In this document: positions 35,005-46,500 of the stretch, in pieces | Numbering within the stretch: position 1 is the stretch's first letter | Layout of the letters: every line of letters begins with the position of its first letter | Source of the DNA: Austropuccinia psidii | Lineage: Eukaryota; Basidiomycota; Pucciniomycetes; Pucciniales; Sphaerophragmiaceae | Reading direction: 5' to 3' | DNA: 64,000 nucleotides | Assembly (NCBI GenBank): GCA_023105745.1 | Contig: JALGQZ010000011.1 | Span: 14,227,975-14,291,974, forward strand | Notes under the pieces: model-generated | Database searches by the model: none | Seen by the model: only the letters and a program-made list of their open reading frames with translations | Told to the model about the DNA's origin: nothing | Made by a program: the position numbers and the translations under genes

Positions 35005-35600
35005 TGAGAGAATTATGCTGGTGGTGCTTTTTCTTATCAAAATCATGTGATGTATTTGAGATAATTTTGCTGGTGACACTTTCATTTTTGGTGACTTTGT
35101 TACGTATTTTCTGAGAGAATTATGCTGGTGGTGCTTTTTCTTATCAAAATCATGTGATGTATTTGAGATAATTTGGCTGGTGAGATTTTCTTTTTTGCCA
35201 AGAAAGTGGAGAAAATACAGCTCCTGAAAATTGAACTTTCTTCTAGTCATATGATATATATGAGAAAATTTTGCTGGTGTTTCTGTTTCTTATCAAAATC
35301 ATGTGATGTATTTGAGATAATTTGGCTGGTGAGATTTTCTTTTTTTCCAGAGTCATGTGAGGTCATTGAGATAATATGGCTGGTGATGTTTTCTTGAAGG
35401 TGGGGAAAGTATTTTTGTTTCTATTTTTTACGTATGTTATGAGAGAATTATGCGGGTGGTGCTTTTTCTTATCAAAATCATGTGATGTGTTTGAGATAAT
35501 TTGGCTGGTGGTGCTTTCTTGAAGGTGGGGAAAGTATTTTTTGTTTCTATTTTTTACATATGTTCTGAGAGAATTATGCTGGTGGATTTATTTTAGTATT
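35005..35600. repeat. Tandem array of imperfect ~100-150-bp units
   Basis: The unit has GAGAGAATTATGCTGGTGG, then CTTATCAAAATCATGTGATG and TTTGAGATAATTTGGCTGGTG. Copies or half-copies start near 35009, 35112, 35285, 35432 and 35566. Spacing is irregular because the sub-blocks recombine. Confidence 0.8.
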
Positions 35601-37793
35601 GTATCATTTCATATGGAGATTTCATCATTTCTATTAAGTTTGATGCGTGTTATTATTACTAAGCAAACATTTGTTCTTGGAAAATATATTGAAATTTTAT
35701 GCATAGCCTTGAGGTATTTCTTCTTTGAATTGAATCAAGGTGGGGAAAATACATCTTTTGATGCTTTGGTCCATTTTCATATACCTTTATTTAGATTAAC
35801 TGCCTTTAGTGACGTAATTTGTTATTGATGATGCAATAAGGTGGATAAATTCTTTGATACTATACTGTTTTGATAAGATCTTGAGGCTGTGTATTGTATA
35901 TTTCTGTTTGAAATCTGTAGTTGTAATGTGTAAATATGTTTTGCGTAATTTGTCTTATTATCATTTTTTTCTTTTCTTTTATTGGTAAGCTTGAAACTGG
36001 TACTAATGGTATGGAATACCACAACGCCCAAAAGTGACCAGAGTGAATTTGGAAACAAAGTGACAAAGCTTACAGTGATGAAAGATGCTTTAATTCACTT
36101 TTGGGGTGGTTCAGGGGTAAAAATGATTATAAGAGTTACAAACAATGATTATAATTATTTTTTAACGGGGTTAAGAGCTTCAAAATGATTCAAAAGTAGT
36201 GGTTGGAATCTCTTATTGATTGGTTTAACAATGTTTAAAATAATAATAAAAGCAAAAGATTCTAACATGAAGAGAAAAGTGGGGCAAAGAAGACATTCTT
36301 TTATAGCCATCAATTCTCTTACTCCAAAAGTAAAATTTACTCTTGTCAGTCGTGAAAGACAGTCTGAAAACAGAAAAGCCAATTATGGCATCATTGAACC
36401 CTGGTTTAGACCAAAAAGGGCTGGTTTAAGCCATTTTTAGCCATTTTAGACCCTTAAATCAGCCATTACTATAGCAATACCTGGTCTAGAGCCTTCAAAA
36501 CACGTCAGAATGTGTGTAAGAGGCGTAGAAACCAGTTAAAGCTGTTTTTACTATGATTGTTTTATCTTAAGGGTAGTTTTACCCTCTTGACAACAGCTAA
36601 AACTACCCCAGTTGGTATCAAAGCCTCATCATCAATTGAGTCACAGACCCTGTAACTCAATTCCAGGCCAAAATTGATGAACTTTTGCGTGAATTTTGAC
36701 ATCCCACGCCTGTCAGCAAGGATTTTGGGGGTCTAGCTCCCCCTTAGAGCTGGAGTTCCTTTTCCCCCCCAAATTTAATCTTTCCAATTTATTTTTCCTT
36801 TCATTCCTCATCATGTATTATACTTATAATTTACATATGTAATTCAATTTAATTGTACAGTACAATACAGTAATAATTGATACCTCATATGTAAATAAAA
36901 GTTCACTTATGTAATACATGCGCACATTTTGACATTTCAATTGAATTCAATTGAAAATACTTCAATTCCTCATAACTTCTAAGCTAAACACAACACCTCA
37001 ATTTTAACACAAAAATTGATGGTTAACACCACATGTTGTGTGAATTAAATTAAAGTTTTGAGGATTTTCAACTTTTGTATTGAAAATACTAAAAACTTAA
37101 TTTAAGCTTATTTAGAGTTGAGTTACAAAAATTTCACTCAGAGGTGACCCCACCTGATTTTTTATGAGCAATCCAATGGTGAAAGAATTTTTATATGTTT
37201 ATTTATTGGATAAAAAATTATAATAATTTTCATTTAACTTTTTTCCAAATTTATTTTTTTTTTTACAATTTTGTTAAAAATTCATTTTTACTTAATTTTT
37301 TCAAGTATAAATGTAATTTTATAATTCCAAAATTTAATGCAATTTTATTTTTAAATTGTAATTAAATTTTTAATTTTGAATATAGTTTTATATTTATATT
37401 TTGATTTTTATTTTAATAATATAAATAAATTTGTTTTATTTATATTTATATGTTAGTTTTGTATTTGTGGTCTTTTGGGTATATGAAATTACCTCCAAGG
37501 CTCACAATATATGTGCTGATCATAAAAGCTCATATATTCAGGTTATCTCAGTAATTATTGACTTTGCAGATATGACATAAAAATTTTATATGTGTAGTTA
37601 TTGATTGAGAATCCAATATTGTAATTCATTTTACATTTTCATTCATTTTTTTCAGAGATAATCAAGATTTCATGCCTTTTTATGGCATTTTTACTTATTT
37701 TAAGATAATCATTCTAATTCTTATTATTAAAACAAGTATTTTAAAGTTGTTTTTGAACTTTTTGGATATTTGGTCCCATCTCAAAGGCTCATA

Positions 37794-38816
37794 AATTCCC
37801 AAAGTGGAAAATCAATTGACCCAAAAGGGTCAATGCCCTACAGGTTTCCTGAATAGTGCCTGTTTTGACATATTGAGTTTTCCAAGGAGTTTCAAAGCTC
37901 TTGATTCCTTGGAAACTGATTTTATAAACAAGAAAATCTTTAATTTCCCCTTGAATAATCCTGGTCCAGTATTCCCTTGGGGGGGATACTGTTAAATTAG
38001 AATGACCAACACCCAAAGGGCCAGATGATTGGTCTCCTTAAATTTTACTCTGAATAACATTATTAATTACCAGCTTGAATGTTTTGAAATATTTACTTGA
38101 AATGGATTTAGGGAATGGGATGTGACTTTAGACTGAAGAATTAGGTCTTGAAGTGTTCACCATTGAATGGCTGAGAAAAAATGGTGCATAATGTTATTTA
38201 ATACCAGATATGCCCCATCCAAGTTTCCTGCAACCTTTGGGTCCAATAATGGGAAAAGGCCTGCCCTTGCCTTGAAGGGAAGGACCTGGGAAAAGGAACT
38301 GATGGCCTCTGGTAATTTCCAGAGGACATTTCTGGATGGAGACAAGACCAAGGCCAAATGTGGCCCAAAATGAATTTATGGACATTTTGGTCCCTTGGGA
38401 ATTAGTGCCCAATGAGGTGGCCCCTTTTGGTCTCTGGATTTATTCCAAAAGGGGCCCAACAGGTCCCACATTATGTGTACCATAAAAGCCATAGGGGGCC
38501 TAGATGGCCCAAAACGGCCATTTAGGCCAAAAACTCCCTAATCACTGGGGGTGGGCCAGAGGCCCTGGAGATTGTTAAAATTGCCAAGGACCGCTGGAAG
38601 GTGAAGAAACCCCCCAGGCCCAATTCAGTGGGATTGGCCTTGGGTCTGATGAAGTGGAGAATTGGCCAAAGACGGCCAATGGTTGAGGACATGGCCACAA
38701 CAGATGGATGTGTCCCAAAGGCCATTTCACACCATCAGGAGCGAATTGGCCATGAATTGGTTCAAGCTATAATCTTCATAAACACCAATTGTGGGTTCTT
38801 TCCCATGGTTGTGACA
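37794..38816 (-). repeat. 3' LTR of element K (partial)
   Basis: Homologous, with many differences, to 58850-59883: both contain CAATGCC.TACAGGTTTC, a GACCAA.ACC..AAGGGCCA block and a ...GGTTGTGACA end. The high-coordinate end is 38816. The low end is unclear and may be cut by element F. Unlike its neighbours it has GC-rich, CC/GG-rich patches such as TTGGCC and GGGGCC. Confidence 0.65.
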
Positions 38817-39217
38817 CAGATTTATTGTAGGCAAGTTCAGCCAGAGGGATCCAGGTGTGCCAATCATCTTGATGTTAACTAAAATAAATCCAAAGGTACT
38901 GTTCTGTCCCCTCTTTCTGTCCATCAGTTTCAGGGTGGTAAGCAGCTGAAAAATCTCTTTAAATATTGACCTTCTGACAAAGCTTGGTCCATAAGGAAGA
39001 TACAAAAAGTGAACCTCTATCACTAACAATTCTTTATAGAAGGCCATTCTTGGAAAAGATATTCTTGATGAATAAATGGGCCAAATCCAGTGAAGTGATT
39101 GAAGAAATTGTTGGAATAAATGCTTCCTTTTTTTGAGAAACTTTACACTATGACCAGAATTAAATCAAATGAATTGGACAGTAGCAGTTGAGCTATAAAT
39201 TCCATTGAGAGACAAAT
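38817..39217 (-). pseudogene. Element K integrase core, decayed
   Basis: Minus-strand traces of the integrase core (SMEFIAQLLLSNSFDLILVI near 39150-39220, where the first catalytic Asp would sit), with no continuous frame. The rest down to 38817 has no readable motif. Confidence 0.5.
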
Positions 39218-39898
39218 TCAAGGACAATTTTTAATTGGAAGAGGTTTGAGTTGGCCAAACTTCCTGTGATGGAGATTTTTGTTTCTTGAACACTTTTGAA
39301 AGGATGAGACATAATCCTTAATTAATCGAGTCATGCCAGACCAGTGGAAATCACACTTGAAAGTTTTGAGAGTCTTCTCTTGGCCAGGGTGGCCAGCTAG
39401 AGGAGAGTCATGGTGATTTTGAAGTATACTTAGTTGGATTGTGGGGTCATTTGGGAACACCACCTGATTATTGAAGAAAAAAAGTTGGGAAGAAGGATCA
39501 AGAGAAGAATCTTTGACAGATTTACCTTTTTCCAATTCTTGAAGAATAACTCTATACTTTGGGTCTTGCCATAATCTCTTCTGAATTGAAACAATCAAAT
39601 TTGAAAAATAATCCACCTTTACAGAAAGGAATTTTGAGGGGTTGACTTTATCTTTCTTGATTAGTTGTTGAAAATCCGTTGTATTCTTGCTGATGAAGTC
39701 CTCCCCCCTCTCCAGATGAACCATTTTCAAATGTGGGAAAGAATATGGAAGAGTAGCCATGAAGCCAGCACCATAATTAATGGAGAAATAGTGTTCAGCC
39801 CAGCAGGCTTTACAGCAAGTAGGGACTTGTAAGTTCATGAAGTATTGAAGAAGAATGATTGGTAAGAGCTTCAAAAAGATGGGAAAGGGAAATAACAC
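39218..39898 (-). pseudogene. Element K RNase H end and integrase zinc finger
   Basis: A 226-codon open stretch. The second half is the HHCC finger region of a Gypsy integrase: HHDSPLAGHPGQEKTLKTF, then FQKCSRNKNLHHRKFG. The first Cys of the CxxC pair is Phe. Typical of the K lineage, where this reads DY.SSCQ.CSRNK. It is followed by the QLKPLPI linker before the catalytic core. Confidence 0.8.
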
Positions 39899-40104
39899 AA
39901 GCCCTGCAGTTTTTGAGAGCCCATACTATGCCAAAGAGCTCCTTGCCATCAATCTGATAGTTGAGATCTTCTGGGATATGCTTGCGGCTATCAAATGCAA
40001 TGATATGTTTTACTGATTCAGAAATCTGACTCAGTACATCTTATAAGGAATAGTCTGATGCATCAGTCTCTACAACAGTTGGTAGAGAAGGATTTGAGAG
40101 GTGG

Positions 40105-40760
40105 TTAAAGCCTCTTTGAGTTTATGAAACTGGCTAAGAGCTTCCTCATTGAGGGGGAAAATTGAATCTTTCTTGAGGAATTTGGTGATTGAAATGATTT
40201 TCCATCTTGAGGCCTTTTGGGAGAAACAACATAACCTAGGTATTCAACACTTGAAGCATGAAAAGGGAATGTGGACACCTTGGCAAAAATGCTATTAGCC
40301 CTGAGTCTGGAAAGAGAAGTGGAAACATTAGTGACATGTTGTTCCTCAGACTTGGATAATACCATAATATTATCCAGAGAAACGACATAAAAATCTATAA
40401 TTAAAGAGAAACTATTTTTGAAAAGAGGAGGAAGAACTGGTGAGCCCAAATAGCATGACCAAGTACTCATAACTGCCATATTTAGCACCAAAATCTTTCA
40501 ACTGTTCATTGCCCTCCTTGATTATGAGCAGGATATATGCACCACACAAATCAATCTGGTATAATATAGAAGAAACACTAAGAACAGTGTGAAGCTGGTT
40601 CATAGGAGGAACAGGATATTTGTCCTTCCCAGTCACAGAATTTAGTTTGAAGTAATCAACACACAAAAAAGGCCACCATCTTTATCTTTAACAAAGAGAA
40701 CAGGTGTTCCTGTTAAAACGTAGCTTGGCTGGATGAAGCTTTTCTCTACACTCTCTGAAA
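40105..40760 (-). pseudogene. Element K reverse transcriptase, decayed
   Basis: Two overlapping open pieces. 40412-40666 has the RT palm start (CVDYFKLNSVTGKDKYPVP, then QIDLCGAY...FGAKYGSYEYLVMLFGL). 40105-40491 has SLDNIMVLSKSEEQH, where a functional enzyme would have YLDD, and FHASSVEYLGYVVS. A frameshift near 40430 separates them. Catalytic residues are lost. Confidence 0.82.
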
Positions 40761-41126
40761 TTTAGTCCCTGACTGTCTCTTAATCTTGGTTTGATAACGA
40801 TTAGGTGACCCCAACTGGAGGTAAAGACCCCTCCAGTTTGATATGATGATCACAGTAATGGTGAGGATAAATTTTCTCTGATTTTAACCTTTAGAGTACA
40901 TCCAAATAGTGGTGATAAGAAGCAGGAAAAACCTTCATCACAGTTTCACTTTCTTCTGTATTTTCCTCTTCATCCCACAGCTTCTCCAGGGAGTCATGAT
41001 AAGATTGAGGAAGAAGGTCCACATTCCTATGGAAGATAAGAAGTGGAGATATAGAATTATCTTCTCCAACATCTTTTATCTCTTTGAAGACTTCATCTCT
41101 ACATAATAATGATTATTGAGGGGAAT

Positions 41127-41700
41127 TTAAGGAAGGAATATGGACAAAAGATGGGAATGATGGTGTTCTAGAATCACCAACCAGAGCTTCACAAGTAGTG
41201 TAATAGAATAAGCCATTACTGAGAGTATCAAAAAATCACTAGAGTCCTTATAATAAGGATTTAAGGTAATAATCCCTTGCCCCCAATAAATGGATGTATT
41301 TAAGTGATTAATAAATTCAAAGCCCATTATGAGGTGTTCTTCCTTGAGAGTATCAATGACTAAAAAGTTCAATTCAAAGATTGGGAGAGAAGGGAGCTCA
41401 ACCATATACTTAGTATGGTGAGTCAGAAATAGAGAAGGGGACTCTGAGGAGTCCAAGATAGTAAGAGGAATCTTCTATGGAAGTTCTGAAATGGTCAAAG
41501 AATACTTATGAGAAAATTGATTTGCAGTAATTGAGTTGGTAGCACCAGAATCAATGAGAATACTGTAAAAAATATTAGAGAGAGAAGAAAAAACAAAATA
41601 CTTGAAAGATTTTTTGACAAGATTATTCAGAATTAACAATTGTGCTGTGGGTGGAAAAAAGTGAAGACCATTGAAAACAACATGATCTTCATCCAGGATT
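41127..41700 (-). pseudogene. Element K protease region
   Basis: The active-site triad is visible on the minus strand as SILIDSGATNS (D-S-G-A at 41541-41552). The following frame 41127-41456 contains LPIFELNFLVIDTL.EEHLIMGF, typical of the protease C-terminal half (I-x-G-x-x-x-L). Frame interrupted. Confidence 0.72.
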
Positions 41701-41718
41701 TTGCCTGGCTGGGGAATT

Positions 41719-43549
41719 TGTAAGGTGTGGATATGAAACTTTGATTAAAAATCAAGTACTTTTCCTGTCCTCAAAATTTGTATAAGGTAAAATTCAGTTA
41801 AAAATAGTATGAAATATTATTTTTAAGAGAAAACACGCCAATTTTATTGTTTATAACTTTATTAGTATAAAACAATAATATTATAAAAATTTATTGTTTT
41901 ACCAACAATAAAACTTTATCCAAAAAATACTCTACAAGAGATATTTTAAGGCTACAAAAGAAATTTCTTCAAGAGCAATTTCAATTGGAATTAATTGAGC
42001 AAAGAACTGCAAGCAATTAATTAAAGAACAAAGTCTTTAAAAAGAATATTAAAGATAAAACACGCCCAAAAGTGACCAGAGTGAATTTGGAAACAAAGTG
42101 ACAAAGTTTACAGTGATGAAAGATGCTTTAATTCACTTTTGGGGTGGTTCAGGGGTAAAAATGATTATAAGAGTTACAAAAAATGATTATAATGATTTTT
42201 TCACGTGGTTAAAAGGATTAAAATGATTTAAAAATGGTGGTTGGAATCTTTAATTGATTTGTTTAACAGTGTTTAAACTAATTAATAAAAGGAAAAGATT
42301 CTAACATGAAGAGAAAAGTGGGGCAAAGAAGACATTCTTTTATAGCCATCAATTCTCTTACTCCAAAAGTAAATTTTACTCTTTTCAGTCGTGAAAAACA
42401 GTCTGACAACAGAAAAGCCAATTATGGCATCATTGAACCCTGGTTTAGACCAAAAAGGGCTGGTTTAAGCCATTTTTAGCCATTTTAGACCCTTAAATCA
42501 GCCATTACTATAGCAATACCAGGCCTAGAGCCTTCAGAACACGTCAGAATGTGTGTAAGAGGCGTAGAAAACAGTTAAAACTGTTTTCACTATGGTTGTT
42601 TTATCTTAAGGGTAGTTTTACCCTCTTGGCAACACCTAAAACTACCCCAGTTGGTATCAAAACCTCATCATCAATTGAGTCCACAGACCCTGTAACTCAA
42701 TTCCAGGCCAAAAATGATGAACTTTTGCGTGAATTTTGACATCCCACGCCTGTCAGCAAGGATTTTGGGGGTCTAGCTCCCCCTTAGAGCTGGAGTTCCT
42801 TTTCCCCCCCAAATTTAATCTTTCCAATTTAATTTTCCTTTAATTCCTCATCATGTATTATACTTATAATTTACATATGTAATTCAATTCAATTGTACAG
42901 TACAATACAGTAATAATTAACACCTCATATGTAAATCAAAGTTCACTTATGTAATACACGCGCACATTTTGACATTTCAATTGAATTCAAGTGAAAATAC
43001 TTCAATTCCTCATAACTTCTAAACTAAACACAACACCTCAATTTTAACACAAAAATTCATGGTTAACACCACATGTGGTGTCAATTAAATTAAGGTTTTG
43101 AGGATTTTCAACTTCTGTATTGAAAATAATAAAAACTTAATTTAAGCTTATTTAGAGTTGAGTTACAAGAATTTCACTCAGAGGTGACCCCACCTGATTT
43201 TTTATGAGGAATCCAATGGTGAAATAATTTTTATGTATTTATTTATTGGATAAAAAGTTAAAATAATTTTTATTTAACTTTTTTTCAAATTTATTTATTT
43301 TTTCACAGTTTTGTTAAAATTTCATTTTTACTCAATTTTTTTTCAAGTATAAGTGTAATTTTATACTTACAAAATTTTAATATATTTTTATTTTTAAATT
43401 ATAATTAATTTTTTATTTTTAATATAATTTTATATTTATATTTTTATTTTTATTTTAATAATATGAATAAATTTATTTTATTTATATTAATATGTTATTT
43501 TTTATATTTGTGGTCTTTTGGGTATATGAAATTACCTCTAAGGCTCACA
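41719..43549 (-). repeat. 3' LTR of element E (1831 bp)
   Basis: Bounded by TGTAAGGTGTGG and GGCTCACA on the plus strand. It is nearly identical to 49971-51786; the latter lacks 12 bp of the TCTTTCCAATTT stretch near 51068. Confidence 0.96.
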
Positions 43550-43568
43550 TTCCCTCCCCCTAAAAAAG
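43550..43568 (-). other. Polypurine tract of element E
   Basis: Minus-strand AAAAAAG-type run then GGGGGAGGGAA, adjacent to the 3' LTR. Confidence 0.85.
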
Positions 43569-43572
43569 AATA

Positions 43573-46500
43573 TTACTTTGTAATATTGGTGTTTCTAGTG
43601 TGTCTGAATCTTCTGAGGAGTTTGGTAGCTTCTGGTATATCTTTTTCTTCTAACCATTTATCTTCACAAGTTGGGTCACTGTACCTAACAAGGTATTCCC
43701 TTACTTTCTTGGTTCTTAATTTCCTTTCTTTAAGAACTTTGGTAATTTTCTTAGTACCAGATGTCTCAATAGGAGGTATAACTTGGGGAATCTTATTCCT
43801 CAAGGGAAATTTCTCAGCATCACTAGATTTATATGGCTTTATCAAGCTCACTGGAAATGTAGGGTGCTTATTGCTAAGTTCTTCAGATAACTCTACTTCA
43901 ACAGCATTTTCTCCATGGAGGGCCTTAATCACAAAAGGTCCTGCAAAGGAGTCTTTCAACTTTTTACATCCTTTGATGTTATTGAAGTTAGTGGTGGATA
44001 CAAGAACTAGGTCCCCCACTTTGAAATCTGGAGTTGCATGTGATTTATCCCATTTATCTTTAGCATATGCAAAAGAGTCCTCCATTCATCTTACTGCATG
44101 ATTTCTAGCTTTGTCTAGCATTCCTTTGAAGCTAGCAGCTGTGGGATGTATTTCAATTAAGTCTTTCCTCAAGGAATCTTGGGGTAACTTGGGGTTCCAT
44201 CCTTTTTCTAGAATAGCAGGAGTCTGATTGGTACTGGCATGGATTGATGTTTTATATGCTAATTCCAGTGCTGGCAACAGAGTACACCAATCATGGGTAA
44301 ATCCATCACAATCTTTGAATTCAAGGCCATATGCACAAAATCTTCTCACCATGTCCTCTAAGGTTTGGATCATCCTTTCAGCCAGGCCATCAGTTTGTGG
44401 GTGGTAGGCTGTAGAGAAAGACAGTTTAGTGCCAAATAATTGGTGAAGATTTGTCCATAGTGCTTAAGTGAATTTGGGATCTCTATCACTGATGATATTT
44501 GTAAATATCCCACTCCATGACACTACTCTATTCCATATCAGAAGAGCTGTATCCATGGCTGTATCATCTTTGTGACATGGTAAAAAGATTGGAGTTTTAC
44601 TGAATCTGTCCACAATTACTAGGCAAGCATTATAGCTCCTGTCACCTCCTGGTGGTAGGCCAGTTACCCAATCCATATGGACAATTTCCCAAGGTCTGTT
44701 TGGTTCTTGTATTTTTATCATATTTCCAAGTCTTTTGCCAGTGGATTTATTTGCCTTTTGGCATCTGTCACAGGTTTTACAATACTCTGAAACATCTTTC
44801 TGCCACATTGGCCACCATATGCAGGTCTTTACTTTCTCTCTTGTTCTGTCTTCAGAAAGATGTCCTGAAAAGGGACTATCATGGCATTCTTTCAGTACAA
44901 GATTGATTAATGACCTGTCTACAACTGTCATGACACATGTGTGCTTGGTTCTGTGGTAAATTATACCATCCAGTAGGTGAAATCTTCCTTCATCATAAGA
45001 TTTTCTCCATACTTCATCCAAGGCATGTATTAGAGAGTTTTCTTTACAGTCTTTGTTAAGTAATTGGCATAAGATGCTACAATTCTTATCTTGAGTGTAG
45101 CTGCTTCTGACTTCTTCAAAGAAGGTGGTGTTCAAGTCTGTAACACTTATTCCTTCTATTGGAATTTGTGGTGAAGCTTCTTCTGGCACATAAGCAGGAT
45201 TATCAATATTATTTGGTAATGGCCATCTGCTTAGTCCATCTGCATTCTTATGAATATTCCCATCCTTATGAACAATAGTCATATTGCCTCTGTATTCTTG
45301 TATGGCTATTTGCCATCTGAGCATGTGTCTGTTGGGTGTTTTCATGTTCAAAAGTGATTTGACAGCTGTAAAATCTGTTATCACTTCAAAAATACATCCC
45401 TCTAAGAAGTAGTTCAATTTCTCCAAGGCCAAGACAAGGCATAGACATTCCATTTGACTTGCTCCATATCTGGCTTCAGTTGGTTTGATTTGCCTGGATA
45501 TGAAACATATGGGTCCTTCTACAGGCTTATCATTTATGATCTGAACTTGGTGAAGTGCAGCACCCAGTCCATCTCCTGATGCATCAATATACAGTTTGAA
45601 AGGCAATTTAAAGTCTGGCATCAGTAAGAGTGGAGCAGTGGTCAATGCTTCTCTTAGAGACTCAAAAGCTTTGACTCTGTCAACAGTCATCTCAAACACT
45701 GTGTCTTTGTCACACAACTTATAAAGTGGTCTTGCTATGGATGCAAAATCTTTAATGTGTTACCTGTAATATCCTGCAAAACCTAAGAATGACTGAATTT
45801 CCTTCTTATTATGAGGCATGGGTTTTAACAATACTGCTGCAGCTTTGTTTTTGTCAATTCCAAGGGACGAACCAGATACAACATGTCCTAGTGCTTTAAG
45901 TTCTTTAAATCCAAAATGACATTTCTTCAAGGAGATTTTCATGTTTACTGATTGGATTTTTGTCAAAACTCTTGATAATCTGTACATGTGCTCCTCGCAA
46001 GTCTTTGAACAGATAATAATGTCATCAATGTAAATGATTAACCATCCCTCTGAGAGTTCTTCAGGGAAGATTTCATTCATCATTCTTTGGAAGTGTGAAG
46101 GTGCATTTTTGATACCAAAGGGCATCCTTAAGTATTCATACACTCCACAATGAACAATAATTCTCAAGTATTTTCTTGCTCTTGGTGTTACCACATTTTG
46201 ATGGAATCCTTTAAGGGCATCCATAGTGGTTATATACACTGCTTGAGATATTTGAGTAAGGTCAATTTGGATTTTTGGTATTGGGTATCTGTCTGGGACA
46301 GTGTAAGTGTTCATAGCTCTAAAGTCCCCAACCATTCTGGATTTTCCATTATGCCACGCCACTATAACTGGTGTAGTTATTTCTACTTCCTCATTGTGGC
46401 CTACTTTTCTTATTAAACCAAGGTCCAGAAGTTCTTTGATATGAATTTCTAGACCTTCTCTTGATTTTGGACTTGCTGGATAAGCAGGTCTTCTTAAGAG

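Larger units (their letters stand above)
33996..36023. mobile_element. Unclassified 2028-bp insert, TGTGG...CCACA, TSD ACGC
   Basis: Interrupts the solo LTR between ...AAAACACGC and CCCAAAAGTG, and the uninterrupted junction is seen in all other family-A LTRs. Flanked by ACGC (33992-33995 and 36024-36027). The ends are TGTGGGAACTCC and GGAATACCACA, an LTR-like TG...CA with short inverted ends. No coding sequence is supported. It contains two unrelated tandem arrays (34553-34800 and 35005-35600) and an AT microsatellite near 34321. A solo LTR of an otherwise absent element is the simplest reading. Confidence 0.75.
33650..37506 (-). repeat. Family-A solo LTR with perfect TSD, split by an insert
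   Basis: Both LTR ends are present (TGTAAGGTGTGG at 33650 and GGCTCACA at 37506 on the plus strand), flanked by ATATA at 33645-33649 and 37507-37511. Without the 2028-bp insert and its 4-bp duplication it is 1825 bp, the family-A length. Solo LTRs arise by recombination between the two LTRs of one element, removing the internal region. Confidence 0.95.
30446..37793 (-). mobile_element. Gypsy element F, divergent and 3'-truncated
   Basis: Minus-strand remnant. Its 5' LTR spans 32134-33649 and continues at 37512-37793 after a solo LTR inserted in it. It ends (minus strand) in TCATACCTTACA followed by CTTGGGGGCCTGGC as the primer-binding site. The internal part keeps the leader, ORF1 and a little of the coiled-coil region, then stops at 30446. 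The LTR start reads TATGAGCCTTTGAG, a decayed version of TGTGAGCCTTAGAG. No pol is left. Confidence 0.65.

Noticed and set aside
34553..35600. CRISPR-like array
   Set aside because: Units are contiguous without unique spacers and the context is a eukaryotic transposon insert.
37790..38880. Short plus- and minus-strand frames (60-95 codons) in the GC-richer patch, suspected host exons
   Set aside because: The same region recurs, diverged, at 58850-59883 and is bounded like an LTR; no protein family recognised.
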